Part shown: positions 1 through 8,855 of the stretch, piece after piece
Numbering within the stretch: position 1 is the first letter of the stretch
Layout: the number at the start of each line of letters is the position of its first letter
Assembly: GCF_021441885.1 (NCBI RefSeq)
Contig: NZ_CP090438.1
Span: 2,790,001-2,854,000, forward strand
Length of the DNA stretch: 64,000 bases
Source: Vibrio maritimus
GTDB lineage: Bacteria; Pseudomonadota; Gammaproteobacteria; Enterobacterales; Vibrionaceae
Direction of reading: 5' to 3'
The notes under the pieces: generated by a model
What the model was told of the DNA's origin: nothing
The model's database searches: none
Seen by the model: the letters and a program-made list of their open reading frames with translations, nothing else
Made by a program: the position numbers and the translations under genes

Positions 1-3
1 CAT
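1..3 (-). CDS. dnaE: Probable start codon of dnaE at the window edge
   Basis: The first three bases read CAT, an ATG on the minus strand. It follows an AGGA Shine-Dalgarno-like sequence and lies about 80 bases downstream of the rnhB stop. In enterobacteria and vibrios, dnaE (DNA polymerase III alpha subunit) follows lpxB-rnhB. Only the start codon would be inside the window, so the identity rests on gene order alone. Confidence 0.35.
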
Positions 4-83
4 AATGAATCCTAAATCGTCACGACATTCTAATGGCTATATCTAAAGCCACTAGCCTTTCAATAGCGTTAATCTTAATACTG

Positions 84-710
84 TTAGTCTTCTAAACCTA
101 AGGCGCGTTTTACTGGCTTAAAGCTTTTTCGATGCTGAGCAATAACGCCATGCTGCTCAATCGCTTCAAAGTGCGCCTTGGTCGGGTATCCTTTGTGCTT
201 AGCAAATCCAAATTCCGGATGCTCTTTATCGAGCTCTTCCATTTCTTGGTCACGCACCACCTTGGCGATGATAGAGGCAGCACTGATTTCCGCGACGCGA
301 AGATCGCCTTTCACCACAGCCTGTGCGTCCATCGGAAGCGCCGGCGTTCGGTTGCCATCGATAAGCACGAGATCTGGTGTAGCACTCAGCCCAGCGACCG
401 CTCGCTGCATCGCAACCATGGTAGCTTGAAGGATATTAAGCTGATCAATTTCTTCCGGTGAACAGCGACCCACAGACCAAGCTAACGCTTTCTCTTTTAT
501 CTCTGGATAGAGCGCGAGACGTTTTTTCTCTGACAGCTTCTTAGAGTCGTTGAGACCTTCTATCGGATTGTTAGGGTCAAGTATAACGGCAGCAGTGACT
601 ACGTCACCCACCAAGGGACCACGTCCTACTTCATCCACACCAGCTACTGCAAGGTAACCTTGAGGATATTCAAAAGGAGGTAACTCTACTGGTGTTTTCT
701 TTTTGGTCAT
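84..710 (-). CDS. rnhB: Ribonuclease HII
   Basis: Cleaves RNA in RNA-DNA hybrids, including single ribonucleotides left in DNA, in the cytoplasm. The N-terminal motif GVDEVGRGPLVG around residues 24-35 carries the Asp-Glu metal ligands, and LIDGN near residue 116 supplies another acidic residue, as expected for type 2 RNase H. Its 208 residues are close to the E. coli length of 198. The ATG overlaps the lpxB stop by four bases (ATGA), so the two are probably translationally coupled. It is the last gene before the presumed dnaE. Confidence 0.97.
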   Translation of the reverse strand: MTKKKTPVELPPFEYPQGYLAVAGVDEVGRGPLVGDVVTAAVILDPNNPIEGLNDSKKLSEKKRLALYPEIKEKALAWSVGRCSPEEIDQLNILQATMVAMQRAVAGLSATPDLVLIDGNRTPALPMDAQAVVKGDLRVAEISAASIIAKVVRDQEMEELDKEHPEFGFAKHKGYPTKAHFEAIEQHGVIAQHRKSFKPVKRALGLED

Positions 711-1849
711 AATCTATCAATCAATTTAAGTACGGCGTCGGCGGCCTGTTTATCCGCATCTTTGCGGATCCAATGATGCATTTCGGTGAACTTCTCAATC
801 ATATCGCGATTGTCGCCACTCAGCAGTCGCGTCAGCTCAGCGTGCAGGTTCTCAGGTGTGCAGGCTTCGAGTAGGAACTCTTTGACTATCTCGTCGTCCG
901 CCAAAATATTAGGTAAAGAGACATACTTAGTCTTAACCAGACGCTTTGCCAAAAATGCGGTGATGGCATTCATCTTGTAACCAACAACCATAGGTCTCTT
1001 GAGTAACATGCACTCTAATGCCACCGTACCAGAAGCCAGCAACACTGCATCGGATGCCGTAATCACATTACGGGCCGTGTCTTGAACAATATGAAAATCT
1101 AGCTCTGGGGCATATTGCTGCCAGGCATCAATGAACTGCTGCTTACGTTTATCGTTTACGGCTGCAACGACAAAACCGAGTGTCGGATCATCCTTGCTGA
1201 GCTTTAGGCAGGTCTCGATAAATGGTTGCGAGAGCATTTTGAGCTCATTACCACGACTACCCGGTAGCACAGCGAGCCATTTTCTATCTTTATCAAGTCC
1301 CAGCAGCTCTTGAGCTGCCCCTTTATCAGACTCTAAAGGAATCGCATCGGCAAGGGTGTGACCAACAAACTCACACGGTACGTTGAACTTGTCATAAAAC
1401 GCTTTTTCAAACGGCAAAAATGCTAACACTAAGTTCGTCGCTTCAGCGATGCCATGGATGCGTTTTTGCCGCCAAGCCCACACAGAAGGGCTGACGTAAT
1501 GTACTGTTTTAGTGCCTGCTTTTTTCAGGTCCAACTCAAGTCTTAAGTTGAAATCTGGGGCATCAATCCCGACAAATACATCGACCGGATTTTCAGTAAA
1601 GTACTTCACCAATTCAGCTTTAACATGCAGAAGCCTTCTTAGCCTACCTAAAACTTCCACAAGCCCCATCACGGCAAGCTCTTCCATATCGAATAGAGAC
1701 TCGCAGCCCTGGGCAATCATCTTTGGTCCGCCAATACCGACAAACTCAGCATCTGGGTAGCGCACTTTGAGAGCCTTGATAAAGCCCTCGCCAAGCGTAT
1801 CACCAGAAAGTTCGCCTGCGACGATGCCGATGCGTAATGGTCGTTCCAT
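707..1849 (-). CDS. lpxB: Lipid-A-disaccharide synthase
   Basis: GT19 glycosyltransferase that joins UDP-diacylglucosamine to lipid X to make the tetraacyl disaccharide of lipid A, at the inner face of the cytoplasmic membrane. Family signatures are GELSGDTLG at residues 12-20, HYVSPSVWAW near 137-146, and PGSRGNELK near 196-204. Its 380 residues match the usual length (382 in E. coli). It lies downstream of lpxA, but a terminator-like hairpin sits in the gap, and it overlaps rnhB. Confidence 0.98.
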   Translation of the reverse strand: MERPLRIGIVAGELSGDTLGEGFIKALKVRYPDAEFVGIGGPKMIAQGCESLFDMEELAVMGLVEVLGRLRRLLHVKAELVKYFTENPVDVFVGIDAPDFNLRLELDLKKAGTKTVHYVSPSVWAWRQKRIHGIAEATNLVLAFLPFEKAFYDKFNVPCEFVGHTLADAIPLESDKGAAQELLGLDKDRKWLAVLPGSRGNELKMLSQPFIETCLKLSKDDPTLGFVVAAVNDKRKQQFIDAWQQYAPELDFHIVQDTARNVITASDAVLLASGTVALECMLLKRPMVVGYKMNAITAFLAKRLVKTKYVSLPNILADDEIVKEFLLEACTPENLHAELTRLLSGDNRDMIEKFTEMHHWIRKDADKQAADAVLKLIDRL

Positions 1850-1892
1850 TGATAGTCCCTATTTGCGATAAGTTTATGGTTTTCTTAAAACA

Positions 1893-1921
1893 GAAAAAGA
1901 CCGCCAGTCCGACTGGCGATC
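1893..1921 (-). terminator. Terminator-like hairpin between lpxA and lpxB
   Basis: An 11-base stem (GACCGCCAGTC pairing with GACTGGCGATC, with one G-T wobble) is followed on the minus strand by TTTTTCTG. It lies inside the otherwise co-directional lpxA-lpxB run, so it would attenuate rather than end the operon, unless lpxB has its own promoter. Confidence 0.7.
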
Positions 1922-1945
1922 TTTTAAGCTTGCTGAGATGCTGAG

Positions 1946-2734
1946 CTAGCGAATAATGCCACGCTCTGACGTTTCCAAGATCTCTATGAAGCGTCCAACA
2001 GAGGCCCATTCTTGTGCCATCTCTTCCAGTACCGGCTTCACTTCGGCTAGGGTCTTACCCGAGCGATAAATCTCTTTGTAAGCTTTCTGCAATGCACGAA
2101 GCTCTGGCTTCTCAAAGCCATTACGCTTTAGGCCAACAAGGTTTAGGCCAAACGGCGTAGCGTGGTTACCTTGTGCTAAAACATAAGGTGGCACATCTTG
2201 GACGACAGCAGAACAACCGCCGACATAGGCGTATGCACCTACCGTGCAGAATGGGTGAATCGCTGATAGAGCCATCACGCCAGCGTAGTCGCCAACGGTA
2301 ACATGCCCACCAAGGATTGCATTATTGCCAATATGAGTGTGATTACCAACGATCACATCATGAGCGATGTGCGCGTTGACACACAGTAGGTTGTCGTTAC
2401 CAACAACAGTCTGTGTTTTGTCCTGTGTAGTGCCACGATGGATCTGTACACTCTCACGGATCACGTTGCGGTCACCCACAATCACACGTGTATCTTCACC
2501 GCCATACTTCTTATCTTGGTTTTCTTCACCGATAATCGCTTGCGGGAACACTCGGTTGTCATTGCCAATCGTCGTGTTACCTTTAATCACGACATGCGAC
2601 ATAATTTCATTGTTTTCACCGATGGTGACGTCACCCGCAATGTAGGTAAATGGTCCTACCGTGGTGTTCGCACCAATAGTGACGTTACCTTCGATAACGG
2701 CACTTGGGTGTATCTTTGCAGACTCATGAATCAT
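1946..2734 (-). CDS. lpxA: Acyl-ACP--UDP-N-acetylglucosamine O-acyltransferase
   Basis: Catalyses the first step of lipid A synthesis, 3-O-acylation of UDP-GlcNAc. Imperfect hexapeptide repeats from about residue 10 to 190 (for example IEGNVTIGANTTVG) form the left-handed beta helix. I chose the start MIHESAK at 2734, not an in-frame ATG seven codons upstream, because it places the catalytic His in NAHIAHD exactly at residue 125, as in E. coli LpxA. It is 262 residues long. The gene lies one base from fabZ and is surely cotranscribed with it. Confidence 0.98.
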   Translation of the reverse strand: MIHESAKIHPSAVIEGNVTIGANTTVGPFTYIAGDVTIGENNEIMSHVVIKGNTTIGNDNRVFPQAIIGEENQDKKYGGEDTRVIVGDRNVIRESVQIHRGTTQDKTQTVVGNDNLLCVNAHIAHDVIVGNHTHIGNNAILGGHVTVGDYAGVMALSAIHPFCTVGAYAYVGGCSAVVQDVPPYVLAQGNHATPFGLNLVGLKRNGFEKPELRALQKAYKEIYRSGKTLAEVKPVLEEMAQEWASVGRFIEILETSERGIIR

Positions 2735-2735
2735 A

Positions 2736-3188
2736 TTAAAACTCTCTACGAGCACATTTCAGTTCAGCAGAACAAACAATCTCACCATCAACTTTCGCCA
2801 CACCGTTAAAGGCAGCAATACCGCGGCGCTCTTTCACGAACTCCACTTCGATAATGAGTTGATCACCAGGCACTACTGGCTTACGGAATTTCGCTTTGTC
2901 GACACTTGCAAAGTAGTAAAGCTCATTGTCTTTTGGTGCACCAAAAGATTTAAACGCTAAAAGGCCGGTTGCTTGCGCCATCGCTTCTAGGATTAATACA
3001 CCAGGGAAGACCGGCAGCTGTGGAAAGTGACCTGTGAATTGTGGTTCGTTCACCGAAACATTCTTGATAGCGGTCAGATACTTTTCTTCTTGATAATCGG
3101 TCACACGATCGATAAGCAGAAACGGATAGCGATGTGGCAGAAGTTCCTGAATCTCAGTGATGTTCATTGTTTTAGTATCGGTGCTCAA
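2736..3188 (-). CDS. fabZ: 3-hydroxyacyl-[acyl-carrier-protein] dehydratase FabZ
   Basis: Hot-dog-fold dehydratase of fatty acid elongation, cytoplasmic. The motif TGHFPQLPVFPGVLILEAMA places the catalytic His at residue 54 and Glu at 68, the E. coli numbering, which supports this start. It is 150 residues long. It sits between lpxD and lpxA, so it competes with and balances lipid A acyl supply. Unlike in E. coli, a 157-base gap with a hairpin separates it from lpxD, so it may have its own promoter. Confidence 0.98.
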   Translation of the reverse strand: MSTDTKTMNITEIQELLPHRYPFLLIDRVTDYQEEKYLTAIKNVSVNEPQFTGHFPQLPVFPGVLILEAMAQATGLLAFKSFGAPKDNELYYFASVDKAKFRKPVVPGDQLIIEVEFVKERRGIAAFNGVAKVDGEIVCSAELKCARREF

Positions 3189-3297
3189 AGTAAAAATCCT
3201 ATATCAATTCTTTTCTAGTCTAGGGGCATTATATACCCAAATACCCCACAGTGTCAGTTAGGGAGCCAAGCTCGACCTGAACCAAGTTCACGCACAT

Positions 3298-3328
3298 AAA
3301 AAGACTCGCCTAAAGCGAGCCTTTTTTT
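3298..3328. terminator. Bidirectional terminator-like hairpin between lpxD and fabZ
   Basis: CTCGC and GCGAG are paired around a short loop, flanked by AAAAAG on one side and CTTTTTTTG on the other. Either strand would therefore yield a hairpin with a U run. It interrupts the lpxD-fabZ run on the minus strand. Confidence 0.65.
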
Positions 3329-3345
3329 GTTTAAGCGACTGAGGG

Positions 3346-4377
3346 TTAGTCCTCTTGTTGCTCGAGCAGTTTCTCGACTGCTTTTAGGCGCTTATTCATC
3401 TCATCAATGCGATGAACACGAGTTGCGGTCTTACGCCACTCTTTATTGGTTTGAAGCGGTATACCTGACGAGTAGATACCTTTCTCTGGTAAGCTGCGCA
3501 TAACCATGCCCATTCCCGTCACGATAACACCATCGGCGATTTCAATGTGGCCGTTAAGAACACTTGCTCCACCGATTTGGCAGTATTTACCAATCTTCGT
3601 ACTACCAGCAACGATAGTACCACCAGCCATCGCTGTGCCATATCCGATGTGCACGTTGTGTGCAATCTGCATCTGGTTATCGATGATGACATTGTCTTCG
3701 ATAATCGTATCGTCGAGTGCACCACGGTCGATAGTTGTACAGGCACCAATTTCTACTCGATTGCCAATTCTTACTGTACCAAGCTGAGGGATCTTAACCC
3801 ACTCACCTTTTTCATTGGCATAACCGAAGCCGTCAGAGCCAATCACTGTGCTTGATTGAACAAGGCAGTCAGTACCCATCACAACATCATGGTAGATGGC
3901 AACGTTCGCCCAAAGCTTAGTGTTCGCACCAAGCTTTGCGCCTTTACCGATAAAGCAGCCTGCACCAATAACAACGTTGTCGCCTAGCTCAGCGCCGGCT
4001 TCAATAACAGCGTTAGCACCGATAGAGACATTACTACCTAATTTTGCTTCCGGTGATACTACAGCGCTCGCTGCAATGCCTGCTGAAGCCGGACTAGGCG
4101 TACTATCTAATGCCTGAGCAACTTTCGCGTAAGCCACATAAGGGTCCGCAACCACTAAAGCATTCGTTTTACAGTGCTCTAATTCCGTTGCCTTCACCAT
4201 TACTGCTGAAGCTTTACACTCTCCAAGGTGCTTTGCGTACTTAACGTTGGTTAAGAACGTAATTTCACCTTCACCTGCGCGATCCATTGGGGCAACAGTG
4301 TGAATCGAGACATTCCCATCACCGTGTAGTTCACCACTAGTGATCTCAGCAAGCTGTGCTAACGTCAATGCTGTCAT
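3346..4377 (-). CDS. lpxD: UDP-3-O-(3-hydroxyacyl)glucosamine N-acyltransferase
   Basis: Third step of lipid A synthesis: N-acylation of UDP-3-O-acylglucosamine. The N-terminal LpxD-type domain (residues 1-100) is followed by hexapeptide repeats forming a beta helix (residues 105-300) and a C-terminal helix rich in Lys and Glu. The catalytic His is in QIAHNVHIG near residue 240, matching His239 of E. coli. At 343 residues (341 in E. coli) it is full length. It follows skp by 22 bases, and transcription probably continues from bamA-skp. Confidence 0.98.
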   Translation of the reverse strand: MTALTLAQLAEITSGELHGDGNVSIHTVAPMDRAGEGEITFLTNVKYAKHLGECKASAVMVKATELEHCKTNALVVADPYVAYAKVAQALDSTPSPASAGIAASAVVSPEAKLGSNVSIGANAVIEAGAELGDNVVIGAGCFIGKGAKLGANTKLWANVAIYHDVVMGTDCLVQSSTVIGSDGFGYANEKGEWVKIPQLGTVRIGNRVEIGACTTIDRGALDDTIIEDNVIIDNQMQIAHNVHIGYGTAMAGGTIVAGSTKIGKYCQIGGASVLNGHIEIADGVIVTGMGMVMRSLPEKGIYSSGIPLQTNKEWRKTATRVHRIDEMNKRLKAVEKLLEQQED

Positions 4378-4399
4378 GTTATTCCTACTAGCTAACTAA

Positions 4400-4909
4400 T
4401 TACTTAAGAGTGTCGATAACTTTGCTTGAGATGTTGAACTCTTCTTTCGCATAACCCACCGCTTGAATGTCGATGATCATGTCGTAGCCTTCTTTCTCAG
4501 CCACTTTCTCAACAGCTTGTTGGATAGTTTGGAAAAGCTTTTGCTTCTCTTCTGCTTCACGACGCTGGCTCTCTTTCTCTAGAGCTTGACCCTTGATCTT
4601 GTATTTGCTGTCTAGCTGACCAATTTCAATACGTAGTTTCTCTACTTCTTCAGTGCCTAGTAGCTCGCCATCGCGCTGAAGTTTTTCCATTTTCTTAGTC
4701 GCTTCTGCTTGGATAGCTTGAAGCTCTGCCGCTTTGTCTTTGAACTCGTTTTGCAGTTTCTGAAGCGTAGCTTCACGTTGTGGAAGCGCTTGGAAAACTT
4801 GTAGCGTGTTCACGTAGCCAATTTTCTGAGCCGCTTCTGCTGCTGTTGCAAACATTGAAGAGGTAAGGATAACTAGGCCAAGACCAGCCGCTTTCATCAT
4901 ATTTTTCAA
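4400..4909 (-). CDS. skp: Periplasmic chaperone Skp (OmpH family)
   Basis: Trimeric jellyfish-shaped holdase that carries unfolded outer-membrane proteins across the periplasm to the BAM complex. An N-terminal signal peptide of about 26 residues ends in ATAAEA before AQKIGYVN. The rest is a long charged coiled coil (about residues 45-140) with many Lys, Glu and Gln. It is 169 residues long (E. coli 161). It lies directly downstream of its partner bamA and upstream of lpxD, the classic gammaproteobacterial order. Confidence 0.97.
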   Translation of the reverse strand: MKNMMKAAGLGLVILTSSMFATAAEAAQKIGYVNTLQVFQALPQREATLQKLQNEFKDKAAELQAIQAEATKKMEKLQRDGELLGTEEVEKLRIEIGQLDSKYKIKGQALEKESQRREAEEKQKLFQTIQQAVEKVAEKEGYDMIIDIQAVGYAKEEFNISSKVIDTLK

Positions 4910-4948
4910 GGTCGATTCCTCTGTTTAAAAATCTTGTATTTACTTAAG

Positions 4949-4969
4949 CTGTGGGGCAATGCCCCACAG
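4949..4969 (-). terminator. Hairpin immediately after bamA
   Basis: A perfect 9-base stem, CTGTGGGGC with GCCCCACAG, sits around a three-base loop just after the bamA stop. There is no U run (CTTAAG follows), so it is more likely an mRNA-stabilising or processing hairpin between bamA and skp than a strong terminator. Confidence 0.5.
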
Positions 4970-4971
4970 AA

Positions 4972-7410
4972 TTAGAATGTGTTACCAATCGTGAAGGTAA
5001 AGGCTTCTGTTTTATCGCCTTCAAACTTCTTAACCGGCGTCGCTAATGAGAAGACCAATGGCCCCATTGGCGACATCCATTGGACTGCCACACCTACCGA
5101 TGCACGGTAGTTAGATGGGTCCGAATAGTCGTAGTAATATTGTTTACCCGGCATGTTTGGATCTGGGGATACATAAGTAAACTCGGTATCCCATAGGCTT
5201 GCCGCATCAAAGAACACACTGGTTCGAATTTGATTTCGGAACTCATCCGATGCAAATGGTGTTGGAACAATTAGCTCCACACTCGCTAGTGCTACCGCGT
5301 TACCACCCACCGATTGTTCTGTCGCTGAGTAACACGGGTTGTTACCGCCGACGTTACCACAGCCACCGCCGTTTGGATCGTTATAAACCGCTTTCGGACC
5401 TACCGAGTTCTGACGGAAGCCTCGAAGTGTTGAGAAACCACCGACATAGAAGTTCTCGTAGAACGGCAACAGGTTGTCATTACCATTGGTTTGACCATAA
5501 CCGTTACCGTAGCCTAAACGACCCTTCAACAATAACGTAAAGTTGTGGCTTTGTGTAATCGGAAAGTACTGCCTAATGTCGTATTGTGTCTTAAAGTATT
5601 GAACATCCGAACCAGGTACTGTCACTTTTCCGTAAAGTTTTTGATGGTTGCCCGCTGTAGGGAAACGACCACGGTTTAGATTATTACGAGTCCATGCTGC
5701 TGTCAGGTGGAAATCATCGGTAATCAAGTTACCTTCTGCATCTCGGTTCTTCTCCTGAGCTTGCAGGAATTTTTCAATCTGAACGTATTCTTTGATGTTA
5801 CCTAGACGGCTGTGGGTATAGCCACCACCGAACTCAAGATAGTTAAGTTCGTCGACCGGGAAACCCCACGTCAACGTACCGCCGTAGCTTTGATCGGTAT
5901 AGTCGATGATGCCCGCTTTAGACGCTTCGAACTCGTTGTAGAAGATCTGCCCACCCAAACTGACACCGTCTAGGTTCCAGTAAGGGTCACGATAATCTAG
6001 GGTAATGTTCTTTTGGTATTTGTTGGTCATAGCACTGATACCAACGCGGTCACCGGAACCTGCGAAGTTATCTTGCTGAAGACCGACCTGGAAGCTGATA
6101 CCCGATTCGGTACCATAGCCGACACCAAAGTTAACACTGCCCGAGTTGGCTTCTTTTACGTCATAGACCAAATCCACTTGGTCATCAGAACCAGGAACGC
6201 GAACGGTTTGTACATCTACGGTCTCAAAGAAACCCAGTCGGTTCAGACGGTTTTTACCCGTTTCGATAGACTTAGAGTTCAGCCAGCTCGATTCCATCTG
6301 ACGCATTTCTCGACGTAGAACTTCATCTTTTGTCGAGTTGTTACCTGTAAAGCGGATATCACGCACATAAATACGATTTCCCGCTTCCACATTAATAACT
6401 AGCGATACTTCATTGGTTTCGTCGTTGAACTCTGGGATCGTTCTTACCTGAGGATACGCATAGCCGGACTCACCCAGCACTCGTTTAATGTTCTCTTCCA
6501 GCGCGGTTACGCTAGAGCCATTATAGGTATCGCCGGCAGCAAACGGCACCATGCCTTCAAACTCGGCTTGCTTACCAATCAACTGACCTCGGAAATTCAC
6601 GTCTTTGACTGTGTAAGCTTCACCCTCGTCGATACCTAGGGTGATGTACACACCTTTTTTATCTGGAGAAATAGAAACCTGTGTCGTGTCGACCTTAAAT
6701 TTCAGATAACCACGGTCTAGGTAGAATGACTTCAAGGCTTCAATATCACCGGCCAGGACCTGTTTCTGGTACTTGTCATCGGCCAAGAAGTTCCACCAAG
6801 CGACATCCACATTGAGGTTGAAGCGAGACAGTAGTTCTTCGTCAGCAAAGACGGTGTTGCCAATAAAGTTAATCTGCTTAATTTTCGCAGACACGCCTTC
6901 TGTAAAGACAAACTTTAAGTCAGCACGGTTACGTGGAAGTGGTGTAACAACGGCCTGTACTTTTGCGTTGTATTTACCCACACTGTAGTAAAAATCCTCT
7001 AGACCTTTTTCAATGTTACTCAAGGTCGTTCTATCAAGTGCTTCACCTACCACGACGCCTGACGCATCAAGGTTTTGTTGCAGTTGTTCTTCCTTGATAG
7101 CCTTGTTGCCCGAGAATGAAATGCTTGCAATGGTTGGGCGCTCTTTCACTCGAACGACTAACGCATCGTTATCTCGAAGGACTTTAATGTCTTCAAAGTT
7201 GCCAGACTGGTACAGAGCGTTGATGATTTCGGAAATATCTTTACCGTCAACGGTATCACCAATACGTACAGGCATCTTCAATAGCGCCGCACCCAGTGCA
7301 ACCCTTTGCAATCCCTCTATACGAATGTCCTGTACAACAAAATCCTCAGCCCCATTCGCCGACACACTTGTCGCCAGTAGAGATGCGAATAAAATATGCT
7401 TAATCGCCAT
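4972..7410 (-). CDS. bamA: Outer membrane protein assembly factor BamA
   Basis: Omp85-family core of the BAM complex that inserts beta-barrel proteins into the outer membrane. A signal peptide (about residues 1-20, ending SANGA) is followed by five POTRA domains (to about residue 425) and a 16-strand barrel ending in the typical C-terminal Phe (FTIGNTF). The barrel lid motif NFYVGGFSTLRGF contains the conserved RGF near residue 662. It is 812 residues long. It is encoded between rseP and skp, so the envelope-stress protease and OMP assembly genes are adjacent. Confidence 0.98.
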   Translation of the reverse strand: MAIKHILFASLLATSVSANGAEDFVVQDIRIEGLQRVALGAALLKMPVRIGDTVDGKDISEIINALYQSGNFEDIKVLRDNDALVVRVKERPTIASISFSGNKAIKEEQLQQNLDASGVVVGEALDRTTLSNIEKGLEDFYYSVGKYNAKVQAVVTPLPRNRADLKFVFTEGVSAKIKQINFIGNTVFADEELLSRFNLNVDVAWWNFLADDKYQKQVLAGDIEALKSFYLDRGYLKFKVDTTQVSISPDKKGVYITLGIDEGEAYTVKDVNFRGQLIGKQAEFEGMVPFAAGDTYNGSSVTALEENIKRVLGESGYAYPQVRTIPEFNDETNEVSLVINVEAGNRIYVRDIRFTGNNSTKDEVLRREMRQMESSWLNSKSIETGKNRLNRLGFFETVDVQTVRVPGSDDQVDLVYDVKEANSGSVNFGVGYGTESGISFQVGLQQDNFAGSGDRVGISAMTNKYQKNITLDYRDPYWNLDGVSLGGQIFYNEFEASKAGIIDYTDQSYGGTLTWGFPVDELNYLEFGGGYTHSRLGNIKEYVQIEKFLQAQEKNRDAEGNLITDDFHLTAAWTRNNLNRGRFPTAGNHQKLYGKVTVPGSDVQYFKTQYDIRQYFPITQSHNFTLLLKGRLGYGNGYGQTNGNDNLLPFYENFYVGGFSTLRGFRQNSVGPKAVYNDPNGGGCGNVGGNNPCYSATEQSVGGNAVALASVELIVPTPFASDEFRNQIRTSVFFDAASLWDTEFTYVSPDPNMPGKQYYYDYSDPSNYRASVGVAVQWMSPMGPLVFSLATPVKKFEGDKTEAFTFTIGNTF

Positions 7411-7457
7411 ACCTGCTCTAATTATTCCTTGCTAATACTGCTGCCTGAATTCTGATA

Positions 7458-8816
7458 TCAAAGGCGTGTAAAATCATTAAAAATTGCTATCAGCATTAAT
7501 GAGAAGATGATGGCACCTCCCACTCGATAGCCCATTTCTTGTACTTTTTCTGGGACTGGTCGTCTAATCACTGCCTCTACAGCGAAGAACATCAAATGAC
7601 CGCCATCTAACATTGGTAACGGTACTAAGTTGATTATCCCTAGGTTGACACTAATCAGCGCCAAGAAACCTAAGAAGTAGACCAAACCATAATCTGCCGT
7701 CGTTCCCGCACCTTTCGCGATCGAGATCGGTCCACTCAGATTATTCAGCCCCACATCGCCAACAATCAGCTTTTTAAGCATTGTCATTGTCAGCTCAATA
7801 ATTTGTCCTGTTTTTACGATGGCCTTACCCACCGCTTCTACCGGTCCATATTGAAGATCAAATCGATAATCCGCTGGCCATTCGCCTAGTTCTGGAGCAA
7901 TGCCTGCAAACCCTATATTGCTTCCATCAGCCAACTCGCGAGAGCCAGGGACTAGGGTGATTGAAACACTCTCCCCCGCTCGATTAACCGTCATTGGTAG
8001 TGGGGTATTTGCACTGCCTTGAATCGCTTCGACAACCTGGTTCCAACTTTCAACAGCGACACCGTCAATCTGAGTGATGGTATCGCCTACGAGAAGACCA
8101 GCCTGTGCACCTGCACCATCCGCACTGACGTTAACCAGCGTCATCTTTATCTCAGGAGAGAAAGGAACAAAACCAAGCGTCCCCATAGCAGACTCTGTTT
8201 CTGGATTAAAGTTCCACGTTTGAAGATCAAGTGTTAACTTTTTGTCCATTCCTATTTGGCTTTCTGATGACACTGTGATCGTCATCTGACTATCACCAAT
8301 ATGAGAAACCAAACCGAGGTTTACCGACTCCCAGTCTAGAGTTTGTTTGCCATCAACAGAGAGAATCTGCATACCTGGCTCTAAACCCGCTTGAGCGGCT
8401 ATTGAGCTTGGAGTCACCTCTCCCACCACAGGCTTAACCGCAGGTACACCGATAAGAAATACCAACCAGTATGCGAATACGGCAAAAAAGAAGTTGAATG
8501 CTGGACCCGCTCCTACAATAGCGGTTCTTTTCCATAGAGGCTTTTTATCGAAAGCATACTTGTGATCTACCTCAGAGACTTCATCGACTCGACTGTCGAG
8601 CATCTTGACATAGCCGCCTAGGGGGATCATTGAAATACTGTATTCGGTGCCGTCTTTACCGACTTTAGACCAGATTGACTTACCAAAACCAATCGAGAAC
8701 TTTTCAACGTAGACGCCACAACGTCGAGCAACCCAAAAGTGCCCAAATTCATGAACGGCGACAAGAATGCCTAATGCGACAATAAAGGACGCCAGATTCC
8801 ACAAAATATCAGTCAT
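7458..8816 (-). CDS. rseP: Sigma-E regulator intramembrane protease RseP
   Basis: Site-2 zinc metalloprotease in the inner membrane that cleaves the anti-sigma factor RseA after DegS and so releases sigma-E. The first membrane segment holds HEFGH (His22, Glu23, His26), and the C-terminal segment carries NLVPLPMLDGGH with the third metal ligand Asp. Two PDZ domains lie between, at about residues 115-290. It is 452 residues long (E. coli 450). It sits between dxr and bamA, as in E. coli. Confidence 0.97.
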   Translation of the reverse strand: MTDILWNLASFIVALGILVAVHEFGHFWVARRCGVYVEKFSIGFGKSIWSKVGKDGTEYSISMIPLGGYVKMLDSRVDEVSEVDHKYAFDKKPLWKRTAIVGAGPAFNFFFAVFAYWLVFLIGVPAVKPVVGEVTPSSIAAQAGLEPGMQILSVDGKQTLDWESVNLGLVSHIGDSQMTITVSSESQIGMDKKLTLDLQTWNFNPETESAMGTLGFVPFSPEIKMTLVNVSADGAGAQAGLLVGDTITQIDGVAVESWNQVVEAIQGSANTPLPMTVNRAGESVSITLVPGSRELADGSNIGFAGIAPELGEWPADYRFDLQYGPVEAVGKAIVKTGQIIELTMTMLKKLIVGDVGLNNLSGPISIAKGAGTTADYGLVYFLGFLALISVNLGIINLVPLPMLDGGHLMFFAVEAVIRRPVPEKVQEMGYRVGGAIIFSLMLIAIFNDFTRL

Positions 8817-8855
8817 AGCTATATCTCAAAAAGAGGTCTGTTAAAAAGTCTTGTA